From: Streptomyces endophytica
GTDB taxonomy: Bacteria > Actinomycetota > Actinomycetes > Streptomycetales > Streptomycetaceae
Assembly (NCBI RefSeq): GCF_026153355.1
Contig: NZ_CP110636.1
Span: 3,844,001-3,908,000, forward strand
Reading direction: 5' to 3'
DNA length: 64,000 bases
Below are positions 28,579 to 38,275 of the stretch, piece after piece; position 1 is the stretch's first letter, and each line of letters begins with the position of its first letter. A program made the position numbers and the translations under genes. The notes under the pieces were generated by a model. It was not told where the DNA came from, did not search any database, and was given only the letters and a program-made list of their open reading frames with translations.

Positions 28579-29877
28579 GTGAGTCTCCTCGACCCCCGCC
28601 CGGACGCGGCCCGCGCCGGCCGCTTCGCCTGGTACCGGACGCATCCGTTCGCGTTCGACGCCGCCCTGGCGGTGGCCGTCTTCGTCTGCATCCTGTTCGG
28701 CGCGGTGGCCGACCCGCACCGCCTCCACGGACCGCGCATCGCCCCCGACGAGCTGACCATCACCACCGTGGTGCTGGCCGCGCTGGCCTGCGCCCCGCTC
28801 GTCCTGCGCCGCCGGCTGCCGCGTTCCGTCCTGGCCGCCACCGGCACCCTCACCCTCGTCGAACTGATCGCCAGCGCGAGCACCCCGCGCGCCCCGGTGG
28901 CGGTCGCCGCGGTGATCGCCCTCTACACCGTCGCCTCGCGCACCGACCGCCCCACGACCTGGCGGATCGGCGCCCTCACCGTCGTCGTCCTGACCGCCTC
29001 CGCGATGCTCTACGGCCCGCGCCCCTGGTACGCCCAGGAGAATCTGGGGATCTTCGCCTGGACCGGTATGGCGGCCGCCGCGGGTGACGCGGTCCGCAGC
29101 CGCCGCGCCTTCGTCGACGCCATCCGGGAACGGGCCGAACGGGCCGAGCGCACCCGCGAGGAGGAGGCCCGCCGCCGGGTCGCCGAGGAGCGGCTGCGCA
29201 TCGCCCGGGAGCTGCACGACGTCGTGGCCCACCACATCGCCCTGGTCAACGTCCAGGCCGGGGTCGCCTCGCACGTCATGGACAACCGCCCCGACCAGGC
29301 CAAGCAGGCCCTCGCGCACGTCCGCGAGGCGTCCCGTTCGGCGCTGGAGGAACTCCGCGCCACGGTCGGCCTGTTGCGGCAGTCCGACGACCCGAAGGCG
29401 CCGACCGAGCCCGCGCCGGGGCTCGGCGTGCTCGACCAGCTCGTCGACGGGTTCGTTCGCGCCGGGCTCCCGGTGGACCTGGAGGTGCCCGAGGCGCCCG
29501 GCCCGCTGCCCGCCTCCGTCGACCTCACCGCCTACCGCGTGGTCCAGGAGGCGCTCACCAACGTCCACAAGCACGCCGGGGAGGGCGCCCGCGCCACCAT
29601 CCGGATCGCGTACCACGCCTCCGCGCTGACCGTGACCGTCCTCGACGACGGCGGGGGCCATGCCGGGGTGCCGCGCCAGCGGGCCGACCGGTCCGGTCCG
29701 CCGCCCGGCGGCACCGACGGGCCGGAGGAGAACGGCGGCGGCCACGGCCTGATCGGGATGCGCGAGCGGGTCTACGCGCTGGGCGGCACGATCGTGACCG
29801 GCCCCCGCGCGGCCGGCGGCTTCCAGGTGCGGGTCACCCTTCCACTGCAGAACGTCCGTACGGGGGAGACGTCATGA
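28579..29877 (+). CDS. NarL-type sensor histidine kinase
   Basis: 432 residues from GTG 28579. Four or five membrane helices occupy the first 180 residues (DAALAVAVFVCILFGAV; TTVVLAALACAPLVL; APVAVAAVIALYTVA; IGALTVVVLTASAML). A coiled region (ERAERAERTREEEARRR) leads to the HisKA_3 domain, whose phospho-His is in RIARELHDVVAHHIALV. The ATPase has N box VVQEALTNVHKHAG and G box GGGHGLIGMRERV. The short extracytoplasmic loops suggest sensing within the membrane. The stop overlaps the regulator start by 4 bases (ATGA). Confidence 0.95.
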   Translation: MSLLDPRPDAARAGRFAWYRTHPFAFDAALAVAVFVCILFGAVADPHRLHGPRIAPDELTITTVVLAALACAPLVLRRRLPRSVLAATGTLTLVELIASASTPRAPVAVAAVIALYTVASRTDRPTTWRIGALTVVVLTASAMLYGPRPWYAQENLGIFAWTGMAAAAGDAVRSRRAFVDAIRERAERAERTREEEARRRVAEERLRIARELHDVVAHHIALVNVQAGVASHVMDNRPDQAKQALAHVREASRSALEELRATVGLLRQSDDPKAPTEPAPGLGVLDQLVDGFVRAGLPVDLEVPEAPGPLPASVDLTAYRVVQEALTNVHKHAGEGARATIRIAYHASALTVTVLDDGGGHAGVPRQRADRSGPPPGGTDGPEENGGGHGLIGMRERVYALGGTIVTGPRAAGGFQVRVTLPLQNVRTGETS

Positions 29878-30560
29878 CGATCAAGGTGCTGCTCGCCGAC
29901 GACCAGGCGCTGCTGCGCAGCGCGTTCAAGGTGCTGGTGGATTCCGAACCGGACATGCGGGTGGTGGGGGAGGCCTCCGACGGCGCGCAGGCGTACGAAC
30001 TGACCAAGGCCGAGCGCCCGGACGTCGTCCTGATGGACATCCGGATGCCCGGCGTGGACGGGCTGGCCGCCACCCGCATGATCAGCGAGGACCCGGACCT
30101 CACCGACGTCCGGGTGGTCATCCTGACCACCTTCGAGGTCGACGACTACGTGGTCCAGTCGCTGCGCAACGGCGCCAGCGGCTTCCTCGGCAAGGGCGCC
30201 GAACCGGACGAGATGCTCGGCGCGATCCGGATCGCGGCGGGCGGCGAGGCGCTGCTGTCGCCCGCGGCGACCAAGGGCCTGATCGCCAAGTTCCTCGCCC
30301 AGGGCAGCGGTCCGGGCGACGACGGGCCCGACGGCCCGGGCGCGGAGCGGCTGGCGACGCTCACCGGCCGGGAGCGCGAGGTGCTCGTCCTGGTGGCCGG
30401 CGGACTGTCCAACGACGAGATCGGCGAACAGCTCGCGGTCAGCCCGCTCACGGTCAAGACGCACGTGAACCGCGCGATGGCCAAGCTCGGGGCGCGCGAC
30501 CGCGCCCAGCTGGTCGTCATCGCCTACGAATCGGGCCTCGTACGCCCACGGGTGCAGTAG
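29874..30560 (+). CDS. NarL/LuxR-type response regulator
   Basis: 228 residues. The receiver domain has IKVLLADDQALLRSAF (acid pocket), VVLMDIRMPGVDG (phospho-Asp) and the Lys in GFLGKGAEPDEM. The LuxR helix-turn-helix is LTGREREVLVLVAGGLSNDEIGEQLAVSPLTVKTHVNRAMAKLGARDRAQLVV. It is the partner of the overlapping kinase. Because pspA-pspAA lie upstream and an RND exporter downstream, envelope stress is a reasonable but untested signal. Confidence 0.95.
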   Translation: MTIKVLLADDQALLRSAFKVLVDSEPDMRVVGEASDGAQAYELTKAERPDVVLMDIRMPGVDGLAATRMISEDPDLTDVRVVILTTFEVDDYVVQSLRNGASGFLGKGAEPDEMLGAIRIAAGGEALLSPAATKGLIAKFLAQGSGPGDDGPDGPGAERLATLTGREREVLVLVAGGLSNDEIGEQLAVSPLTVKTHVNRAMAKLGARDRAQLVVIAYESGLVRPRVQ

Positions 30561-30569
30561 AGGTGGAGC

Positions 30570-30597
30570 GGCCCGTACTCCGAACGCGGTACGGGCC
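30570..30597 (+). terminator. Terminator after the two-component pair
   Basis: GGCCCGTAC (30570-30578) pairs with GTACGGGCC (30589-30597), starting 10 bases after the stop codon. Confidence 0.65.
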
Positions 30598-30760
30598 CGG
30601 GACGGAAACCGACCTGCGAGCGAGGAAAACCGGCCTGGTCATGGCCGAAGGTGTAAGTGGGCCCGCGCCGGGCCCCTGCCGTCGGGCCTGATGAGGGCGC
30701 CTGCCCGCCCCCCGGCCCCGCCGACCGTCCCGCCTTCAGAACAGAAGAGAGACCCCACCC

Positions 30761-33700
30761 ATGTCCTGGCTGTCCCGGCTCAGCCTCGTACAACGGGGCC
30801 TGATAGCGCTGATGTCGATCGTCGCGATCGCCTTCGGCGCCATCGCGATACCCCAGCTCAAGCAGCAGCTCCTGCCCTCCATCGAACTCCCGATGGTCTC
30901 CGTGCTCGCGCCGTACCAGGGTGCCTCGCCCGATGTCGTCGAGAAGCAGGTGATCGAGCCGCTGGAGGACGGTGTCCAGGCGGTCGACGGCATCAAGAGC
31001 GTCACCTCGACGTCCAGCGAGGGCTCGGGCGTGATCATGGCCCAGTTCGACTACGGCAACGACTCCAAGCGCCTGGTCGCCGACGTCCAGCAGGCCGTCA
31101 ACCGGGCCCGGGCCAAGCTGCCCAAGGACGTCGACCCGCAGGTGGTGGCCGGCTCGACGGACGACATCCCACCGTCGTCCTCGCCGTCTCCTCCTCCACG
31201 AAGGACCAGCAGACCCTCGCCGACCAGCTCAACCGCGGCGTCGTCCCGGACCTGAAGAACATCGACGGGGTCAGCCAGGTCACCGTCAGCGGCGTCCAGG
31301 ACCGGATCGTCGCGGTCACCCCCGACGACAAGAAGCTCGCCGCCGCCGGGCTGACCGCGCAGGCGCTCGGCCAGGCGCTGGAGGCCGGCGGCACGTCCGT
31401 GCCGGCCGGTTCGTTCGCCGAGCACGGCCAGAGCAAGACCGTCCAGGTCGGCACCGGCTTCACCTCCGTCGCGCAGATCAAGGACCTGACCGTCCCGCCG
31501 GCCGCGGGGGCCGGTGGTGCCGCGGGCGGCCCGTCCGCGGGCAAGGCGGTCCGGCTCGGCGACGTCGCCACCGTCAAGGAGCAGCCGGCCGCGCCGACCT
31601 CCCTCACCCGCACCAACGGCAAGCCCAGCCTCGCCGTCATGGTGACGATGGACCAGGACGGCAGCGCGGTCGCGATCTCCGACGCGGTCAAGGACAAGCT
31701 CCCCAAGATCCGTCAGGACCTCGGCAAGGGCGCGGCCGTCACGGTCGTCTCCGACCAGGGCCCGGCCGTCTCCAGGTCCATCGAGTCGCTGACCACCGAG
31801 GGCATGCTCGGCCTGGCCATGGCCGTCATCGTCATCCTGGTCTTCCTGCTCAGCCTGCGTTCGACGCTGGTCACCGCGGTCTCCATCCCGCTCTCGGTCG
31901 TCATCACGCTGATCGTGCTGTGGACCGGTGACCTGTCCCTGAACATGCTCACCCTGGGCGCGCTCACCATCGCGATCGGCCGGGTCGTCGACGACTCCAT
32001 CGTCGTCCTGGAGAACATCAAGCGGCACCTGGGCTACGGCGAGGAGCGCCGCGAGGCCATCCTCTCCGCCGTCAAGGAGGTCTCCGGCGCGATCACCTCC
32101 TCGACCCTCACCACCGTCGCGGTGTTCCTCCCGATCGGCGTGGTCGGCGGCATGGTCGGCGCGCTCTTCGGCTCGTTCTCGCTGACCGTGACCGTCGCCC
32201 TGCTCTCCTCGCTGATCGTCTCCCTCACCGTCGTGCCGGTCCTGTCCTACTGGTTCCTGCGCGCCCCGCAGATCCCCGAGGGCACCACCGTGGACGAACT
32301 GCGCCGCCAGGCCGAGGAGAAGGAGACCCGCAGCGCCCTGCAGCGCCTCTACGTCCCGGTCCTGCGCTTCGCCACCCGCCGCCGGGTCACCAGCCTGGTC
32401 ATCGCGGTCGTCGTGCTCATCGGCACGTTCGCCATGGGCCCCCTGCTGAAGACCAACTTCTTCGACCAGGGCGACCAGGACACCCTGACCGTCAAGCAGG
32501 AGCTCAAGCCCGGCACCAGCCTCGACGCGTCCGACGCCCAGGCGAAGAAGGTCGAGAAGCTGCTCGCGGCCGACGACGACATCGCCGACTACCAGGTCAC
32601 CGTCGGCTCCTCCGGCTTCATGGCGGCCTTCGGCGGCGGCACCGGCGCCAACCAGGCGTCCTACCAGGTCAAGCTGAAGGACTCGGGGGACTCCGGCAAG
32701 GTCACCGACCACCTGCGCGCGGAGCTCGACAAGCTCGGCCCGGCCATCGGCGACACGACGATCACCGCGGGCGGCGGCTTCGGCAACCAGGACCTCAGCG
32801 TGGTCGTGAAGGCCGCCGACGCCGACGTGCTGAAGAAGGCCAGCGAGCAGGTCCGCAAGGCCGTCGCCGGGCTCGACCACGTCACCGACGTCCAGAGCGA
32901 CCTCGCGCAGAGCGTGCCGCGGATCTCCGTCACGCCCAACGCCAAGGCCGCCGCTGCCGGTTACAACCAGACCACGCTCGGCGGCGCCGTCGCCCAGGCG
33001 GTCCGCGGCACCACCACCGGCACGGCCGTCCTGGACAACACCGAGCGGGACATCGTCATCAAGGCGGCCCACCCGGCCACCACCGAGGCCCAGTTGAAGA
33101 AGCTGGCGATCCCGACCCCGGCCGGCCCGGCACCGCTCGGCACCCTCGCCACCGTCAAGACCATGCCCGGACCGGTCCAGATGACCCGGATCGACGGGGC
33201 CCGCTCGGCGACCATCACCGCCAAGCCGACCGGTGACAACACCGGCGCGGTCAGCGCCAAGCTGCAGAGCGAGATCAACGGCCTGAAGCTGCCGGACGGC
33301 GCCACCGCCACCATCGGCGGCGTCTCCCAGGACCAGTCCGACGCGTTCTCCTCGCTCGGCCTGGCCATGCTGGCCGCCATCGCCATCGTCTTCATGCTGC
33401 TGGTCGGCACCTTCCGGTCGCTGATCCAGCCGCTGATCCTGCTGGTCTCCATCCCGTTCGCCGCCACCGGCGCGGTCGGCCTGCTCATCGCCACCGGCAC
33501 CCCGCTGGGCGTCCCGGCGATGATCGGCATGCTGATGCTGATCGGCATCGTGGTCACCAACGCCATCGTGCTGATCGACCTGATCAACCAGTACCGGGCC
33601 CAGGGCTACGGCGTCGTCGAGGCGGTCATCGAGGGCGGCCGGCACCGGCTCCGCCCGATCCTGATGACCGCCCTGGCCACGATCATGGCGCTGCTGCCGA

Positions 33701-33933
33701 TGGCCGCGTCCATCACCGGTGACGGCGGCTTCATCTCCCAGCCGCTGGCCGTGGTCGTGATCGGCGGTCTGATCAGCTCCACCCTGCTCACCCTCCTCCT
33801 CGTCCCGACGCTCTACGCGATGATCGAACTCCGCAAGGAGCGCCGGGCGAAGAAGAAGGCCGCCAAGCGGGCCGAGAAGTCCGGCACGCCCACCGAGCAG
33901 AACGAGCCCACCCCGGAGCCCGCGGGCGTCTGA
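30761..33933 (+). CDS. RND (HAE1/AcrB-type) efflux transporter, one-base frameshift near 31168-31170
   Basis: About 1057 residues after adding one C at 31168-31170, which joins GSTDDIP to TVVLAVSSSTKDQQTLADQL. The N-terminal helix (LVQRGLIALMSIVAIAFGAIAIPQL) is followed by the porter domain (MVSVLAPYQGASPDVVEKQVIEPLEDGVQAVDGI) and the first helix bundle, with GRVVDDSIVVLENIKRHL carrying the proton-relay Asp pair. A second porter domain and helix bundle follow (GTPLGVPAMIGMLMLIGIVVTNAIVLIDLINQYR). The tail is Lys-rich and cytoplasmic. This is a full-size proton-driven exporter. No membrane-fusion protein gene is adjacent, as usual for monoderms. Confidence 0.93.
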
Positions 33934-33958
33934 CCGCCCCCCCCGGCCTCCCGAACCG

Positions 33959-33990
33959 AGCCCCCGCAGCCGCATCCGGCCGCGGGGGCT
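33959..33990 (+). terminator. Terminator after the RND exporter
   Basis: AGCCCCCGC (33959-33967) pairs with GCGGGGGCT (33982-33990), followed by CCTTCGT. Confidence 0.7.
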
Positions 33991-34138
33991 CCTTCGTGGC
34001 CGCACCCCCGGCCCCGCAGTGCGCCCCCGGCCGTGCGCCGGGGGCTTCCCCTTCGCCAACTGACCTCCCGTCATACGCCTTTCAGTGGTTTATCGCCGCA
34101 TGTCCGCATGTGTGGACCGGAGTTGAGAAGCATGGCCA

Positions 34139-34161
34139 GCGGTATATGCCGCATATGCCGC
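34139..34161. promoter_or_regulatory. Candidate operator of the SLDH/GMC operon
   Basis: A 23-base near-perfect inverted repeat (11-base arms, one mismatch) centred on 34150, starting GCGGTATATGC and ending GCATATGCCGC. It ends 15 bases before the start codon and only about 5 bases before the ribosome site GGGAGGAG. On the minus strand it contains GGCATATGCGGCATA, shared with 5371-5385. Direct repeats of CCGCATGT lie nearby at about 34096-34111. Confidence 0.5.
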
Positions 34162-34176
34162 TCCGGGAGGAGAACG

Positions 34177-34919
34177 ATGACCGTCCCCGCATCGGCCGCC
34201 GACGACGAGCCGCACGACCTGCCAGAAGATCCACCGGGCCCGCTCGCCGCCCAACTCCCCGACGAACTGACCGACTTCATCACCCACTGCGTCCCGCTCA
34301 CCGGCTTCGCCGCGTTCGACCTGCACGCCACCGGCACGGCCCGCCTCTACCTCGACACCGCCCGCCGCCAGGTCGGCGAGGACCGCTTCGCCGCGTTCTG
34401 GACCGCCTGGAAAGGTGCCCTCGCGGAAGGCCACGGCCCCGAGGCGCTCACCCCCACCCACCGCGAGGTGGCCCGGGCCCTGATCTACCTCTGGTACACC
34501 GGCGCCTGGCCCCGCCTCGCCCCGGCCGCGCACGCCGATCTCCGCCGGGAGAGCGCCAACACCGAGTTCGTCCCCGCCCCCAGCGCCTACGTGGAGGGCC
34601 TGGTCTGGCGCACCTTCCACGGCCACCCGGCGGGCGCCAAACCGCCGGGCTTCGGCACCTGGGCGGTGCGCCCGCCCGACCCGCCCGGGGTCGCGGAGCT
34701 CCGCGACCGCCTCGGCCTCGCGGACGTCCCGTACCGCACCGGCCTGGCCGGCGAGGTCTCCCCGGAGGACATCCCCGCCCATCTGCTTCCCGGCCAGCGC
34801 CTCAGCCGCGACATCCCGCCGTCCGCCGTCCCCACCGCGGCCACTCCGGAGGCCCCCGCCACCCCGGAGGCCCCGCCACTCCGGAGTCCCCCGCCACCCC
34901 TGAGGAGCGCACGTCATGA
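34177..34919 (+). CDS. FAD-SLDH-like dehydrogenase small subunit, one-base frameshift near 34871-34874
   Basis: About 247 residues after adding one C at 34871-34874. The repaired end is a run of TPEAPATPEAP-type repeats finishing EERTS, with its stop overlapping the GMC start as ATGA. The core (LTGFAAFDLHATGTARLYLDTARRQ, HREVARALIYLWYTGAWPRLA, SAYVEGLVWRTFHGHPAGAKPPGFGTWAVRPP) resembles the small subunit of membrane-bound sorbitol/gluconate dehydrogenases. Those carry a Tat signal; none is present here, so a cytoplasmic complex with the GMC enzyme is likely. GGGAGGAG precedes the ATG. Confidence 0.78.
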
Positions 34920-36894
34920 CCGAGACCGTCTCCGCGGAGGGCGCCGCCCGCCGCCGCTACGACGCGATCATCGTCGGCGGCGGCTGGGCCGGCTCCGTCC
35001 TCGCCAAGCGCCTGGGCGCCCAGGGCTGGCAGGTCCTCGTCCTGGAGGCCGGCAACGGCGGCACCGAGACCTGGCCCGGCTACCTCGACTCGCTGTCCAC
35101 CTTCTACTCGGCCGTGGCCAAGGTCCCCAACGCCGCCTACCGCCCCAACAAGGCCGCCCCCTCCCCGAACGTCCTCGACCTCGCCCCGGTACCCAACCCA
35201 CAACCCGGCGAGCCCGAGTTCACCGCGCACGGCTACTTCGTCCAGAACGGTCAACTCCCGTACGGCACCGACTACTTGCGGGAGCTGGGCGGTGCCGCCA
35301 TGCACTGGCTCGGCGCCGTCCCCCGGATGCTCCCGGACGACTTCGCCACCCGCAGCACCTACTCCTACGGCCTGGACTGGCCGCTCACCGCCGAGGACCT
35401 CCAGCCCTGGTACGCCGAGGCCGAGGCGGAACTGGGCGTCGCCGGCCACGCCCAGGAGCAGAAGGAGCTCGGCGTGGTCACCGACCCCGCCTACGAGTAC
35501 CCGATGCACCACATCCCGCAGAGCTATATCGACCAGTACTGCGACCACCGCCTGGGGGACGCGGTCATCGACGACACGGTCGCCCAACTTCCGTACACCC
35601 TGCGGACTTTCGGCCTGCCCCAGGCACGCAACTCCACACCCAACCCCGCCTACCGGCCCCGTACCGCATCCAGGGCGCCGTCGGCCTGCCCAACTACGGC
35701 GAGCGCTGTGTGGGCAACGCCAGCTGCGTCCCCATCTGTCCCGTCCAGGCCAAATCCCATCCGCTGCGCCTCCAGGCCGCCTGGCCGTCCTCCGTCACCC
35801 TGGCCACCCGGTGCGTGGTCAGCCGCGTCCGGGCCACCTCGGCCGGCACCGTGACCGGCGTGGAGTACCGCACCTACACCGACCCCGCCTCCCCGGTCAG
35901 CCGCTCCTACCTGGCCGAGGCGGACGTGGTGGTGCTCGCCGCGCACGCCATCGAGAACGCCCGGCTGCTGCTGTTCTCCGGCCTCGCCAACACCAGCGGG
36001 CAGGTCGGCCGCAACCTGATGGACCACCCCACGCTCCTCAACTGGGCGCTCGCCCCCGAGACCGGCGGGCCGGTCGGCCCGTTCCGCGGCCCCGGCCACA
36101 CCTCCGGCTGGGAGGTCTTCCGCGGCGGCCCCGGGCGCCAGGTCCGCGCCCCGTTCCGCATCGAGATCGGCAACTGGGGCTGGGGCTGGGCCACCGGCGC
36201 CCCCATGAGCAACGTCGCCACCGCGCTCGGCATCGGCGGCGACAAGGACGGCAACGTCCGGCCGGACGGCGTCTTCGGCCCCGAACTGCGCCGGCTGCTC
36301 GGCAGCTCCATCGGCCGCCAGCTGCAACTGCAGATCGCCGTCGAGCAGTCCGCCGACCCCGGCAACCGCGTCACCATCGACCCCGCCCGCCACCGCGACG
36401 CGATGGGCAACCCCCGCCCGATCCTCACCTACAACCTCGACGAGCACGTCCGCACCGGCCTGTTCGCCGCCCGCCTCGTCGCCCAGAAGATCTTCGAACG
36501 GCTCGGTGCCACCGACTACACCGACCACGCCCCGCACGACGGCGTTCCGCCGCTCGGCCATTTCGTCCACACGGTCGACGAGCAGACCCTGGACCTCGCC
36601 TACAGCGGCGCCGGCCACGGAGCCGGCACCCACATCATGGGCACCGACCCCAAGTCGTCCGTGGTGAACGCCGACCAGCGCACCCACGACCACCCCAACC
36701 TCTACGCCATCGGCTGCGGCAGCATGCCGTCGATCGGCACCAGCAACCCCACGCTCACGATGATGGCGCTGGCCCTGCGCAGCGCCGCGCGGATCCACCG
36801 CGACCTCGCCGCGGCCCGCCGCCCGGTGACCGTCCGGTCCGCCGCGGATCCGGCGAACCCGGAGAACCCGGAGAAGGAGAAGGTGACCGCGTGA
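34916..36894 (+). CDS. GMC-family oxidoreductase with a Cys cluster, one-base frameshift near 35657-35660
   Basis: About 659 residues after adding one C at 35657-35660 (NPAYRP joined to PYRIQGAVGLPNYGERC). FAD motif: YDAIIVGGGWAGSVLAKRLG. Around residues 265-280 is CVGNASCVPICPVQAK, a Cys-x5-Cys-x3-Cys motif like that binding a [3Fe-4S] cluster in bacterial FAD-glucose dehydrogenase. The C-terminal part has AGHGAGTHIMGT (active-site His region) and YAIGCGSMPSIGTSNPTLT (FAD-contacting end). No signal peptide is seen. It overlaps both neighbours by 4 bases, so the three proteins are probably made together. Confidence 0.88.
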
Positions 36895-38063
36895 TCACCG
36901 CACTCGCCCTGGACGCCCAGGGGTTCGGCATCCCCCAGGACCTCCCCACCCTGCGCCGCTACCTCCAGGCGGCCCTGGAGGTGGAGCACCTCACCATCCC
37001 CGTCTACATGACCGGCATGTACTCGATCGTCTCCGGCACCAACCGCCCCGCCTACTTCACCCTCCGCAGCGTCCTGCTGGAGGAGATGCTCCACATGACG
37101 CTGGCCGCCAACCTGCTCAACGCGGTCGGCGGCACACCGGACGTCGGCCACTCCCAATTCGTCGCGAAGTACCCCGCCAAACTGCCCTTCAGCAGCGACC
37201 GGCTGCCCCTCATCGGCCTCCAGCACTTCTCGCCCGCGGCCCTGAAGACGTTCCTCACCATCGAAACGCCCCGCAAGCTGGCCCCCAAGCCGAAGCCGGG
37301 CGACGGCTGGACGTCGATCGGCCAGTTCTACGACTGCATCCGCCAGGGCCTGGAGCACCTGGTCAAGGAACAGGGCGAGGCGGCCGTCTTCACCGGCGCC
37401 GCCGCCCGCCAGGTCGGCCCGGACGACTTCTACAACTCCGGCGGTGAGGTCTTCGCCGTCCACGACCTGACATCGGCCCGGCTGGCGATCCGGGTGATCA
37501 GCGACCAGGGCGAGGGCACCGACGGCACGATCTGGGACAGCGACGACCTGATCTTCGGCGAACAGCGCCAGCTGGCCCACTACTTCCGCTTCAACGAGAT
37601 CTACACGGCCCGCAGTTACGGCCCCCACGACACCCCCGCCGACCCGCCCAGCGGCCCCCTGATCGACGTCACCTGGGACGACGCGTACCCGATCCACGGT
37701 GACTCGAAGATCGCCGACTACCGGAAGTACGCGGCGACCAGCGCGGTCTACGAGCAGGCGGTCGCCTTCAATACCCGTTACGCGGCGCTGCTGCGGTACC
37801 TCCACACGGCGTTCAACGGCACCCCGCGCGCGATGGCCCTCGCGATCCCCACGATGCTGGAACTCCGCGACCGCTCCGAGCAGTTGTACCGCAACCCGCA
37901 CCCCGACCCGAAGCTGGCCGCGCGCGGCCTCTACGCCAGCCCCACCTTCGAACTGGAGCAGTCGCAGTTCGACACGGTCAGCCCCACGGTCGAGCAGAAC
38001 CTACGGCTGGCCGGCCTCCAGCCCGGCCAGCCGATCGACCTCTCACCCGTCCCGTCCCACTAA
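36891..38063 (+). CDS. VioB/RebD-like ferritin-fold protein
   Basis: 390 residues from GTG 36891 (GTGA overlap with the GMC stop; GGAGAAGGAG upstream). The N-terminal ferritin-like domain has RRYLQAALEVEHLTIPVYMTGMYSI and RSVLLEEMLHMTLAANLLNAVGG, giving ExxH-type diiron or vestigial ligands. LAHYFRFNEIY and the C-terminal segments (DYRKYAATSAVYEQAVAFNTRYAALLRYLHTAF) fit iminophenyl-pyruvate dimer synthase-like proteins such as VioB and RebD. In those pathways the protein couples oxidised amino-acid imines. The substrate here is unknown. No tryptophan oxidase or tailoring gene is adjacent, so it is not a known bisindole cluster. Confidence 0.85.
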   Translation: MITALALDAQGFGIPQDLPTLRRYLQAALEVEHLTIPVYMTGMYSIVSGTNRPAYFTLRSVLLEEMLHMTLAANLLNAVGGTPDVGHSQFVAKYPAKLPFSSDRLPLIGLQHFSPAALKTFLTIETPRKLAPKPKPGDGWTSIGQFYDCIRQGLEHLVKEQGEAAVFTGAAARQVGPDDFYNSGGEVFAVHDLTSARLAIRVISDQGEGTDGTIWDSDDLIFGEQRQLAHYFRFNEIYTARSYGPHDTPADPPSGPLIDVTWDDAYPIHGDSKIADYRKYAATSAVYEQAVAFNTRYAALLRYLHTAFNGTPRAMALAIPTMLELRDRSEQLYRNPHPDPKLAARGLYASPTFELEQSQFDTVSPTVEQNLRLAGLQPGQPIDLSPVPSH

Positions 38064-38275
38064 CCGCCCAGGGACGGCCGGTCCTTGACCATCCCGACGA
38101 ACGCGGCCCACGCGGCCTCGCCGACGCATATCGCGGGGCCGCCGGGGTTCTTGCTGTCCCGGACGGGGATGAGGCCGGGGATGTTGTCGGCCACCTCGAC
38201 GCAGTCGGCCCCGTCGTTGTTGCTGTAACTGCTCTTGCGCCAATCGGCGTTGCTCAGTTCGGTGCCGGTTCGCAT
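38060..38275 (-). CDS. DUF397 small protein
   Basis: 71 residues: LSNADWRKSSYSNNDGADCVEVADN, VRDSKNPGGPAICVGEAAWAAFVGMVKD. This is the standard DUF397 pattern. Such proteins are encoded beside XRE regulators with which they interact. The start overlaps the end of the upstream XRE gene by 22 bases; the stop overlaps the end of the convergent VioB-like gene. Confidence 0.95.
   Translation of the reverse strand: MRTGTELSNADWRKSSYSNNDGADCVEVADNIPGLIPVRDSKNPGGPAICVGEAAWAAFVGMVKDRPSLGG

Noticed and set aside
31051..34074. 1007-codon minus-strand frame opposite the RND exporter
   Set aside because: Composition is Asp/Gly/Arg-rich antisense shadow; the plus strand has full RND motifs.
36891..38063. 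Assigning the VioB-like gene to a violacein or rebeccamycin cluster
   Set aside because: No amino-acid oxidase of the RebO/VioA type, P450 or tailoring gene is nearby; only the ferritin-fold family is shared.
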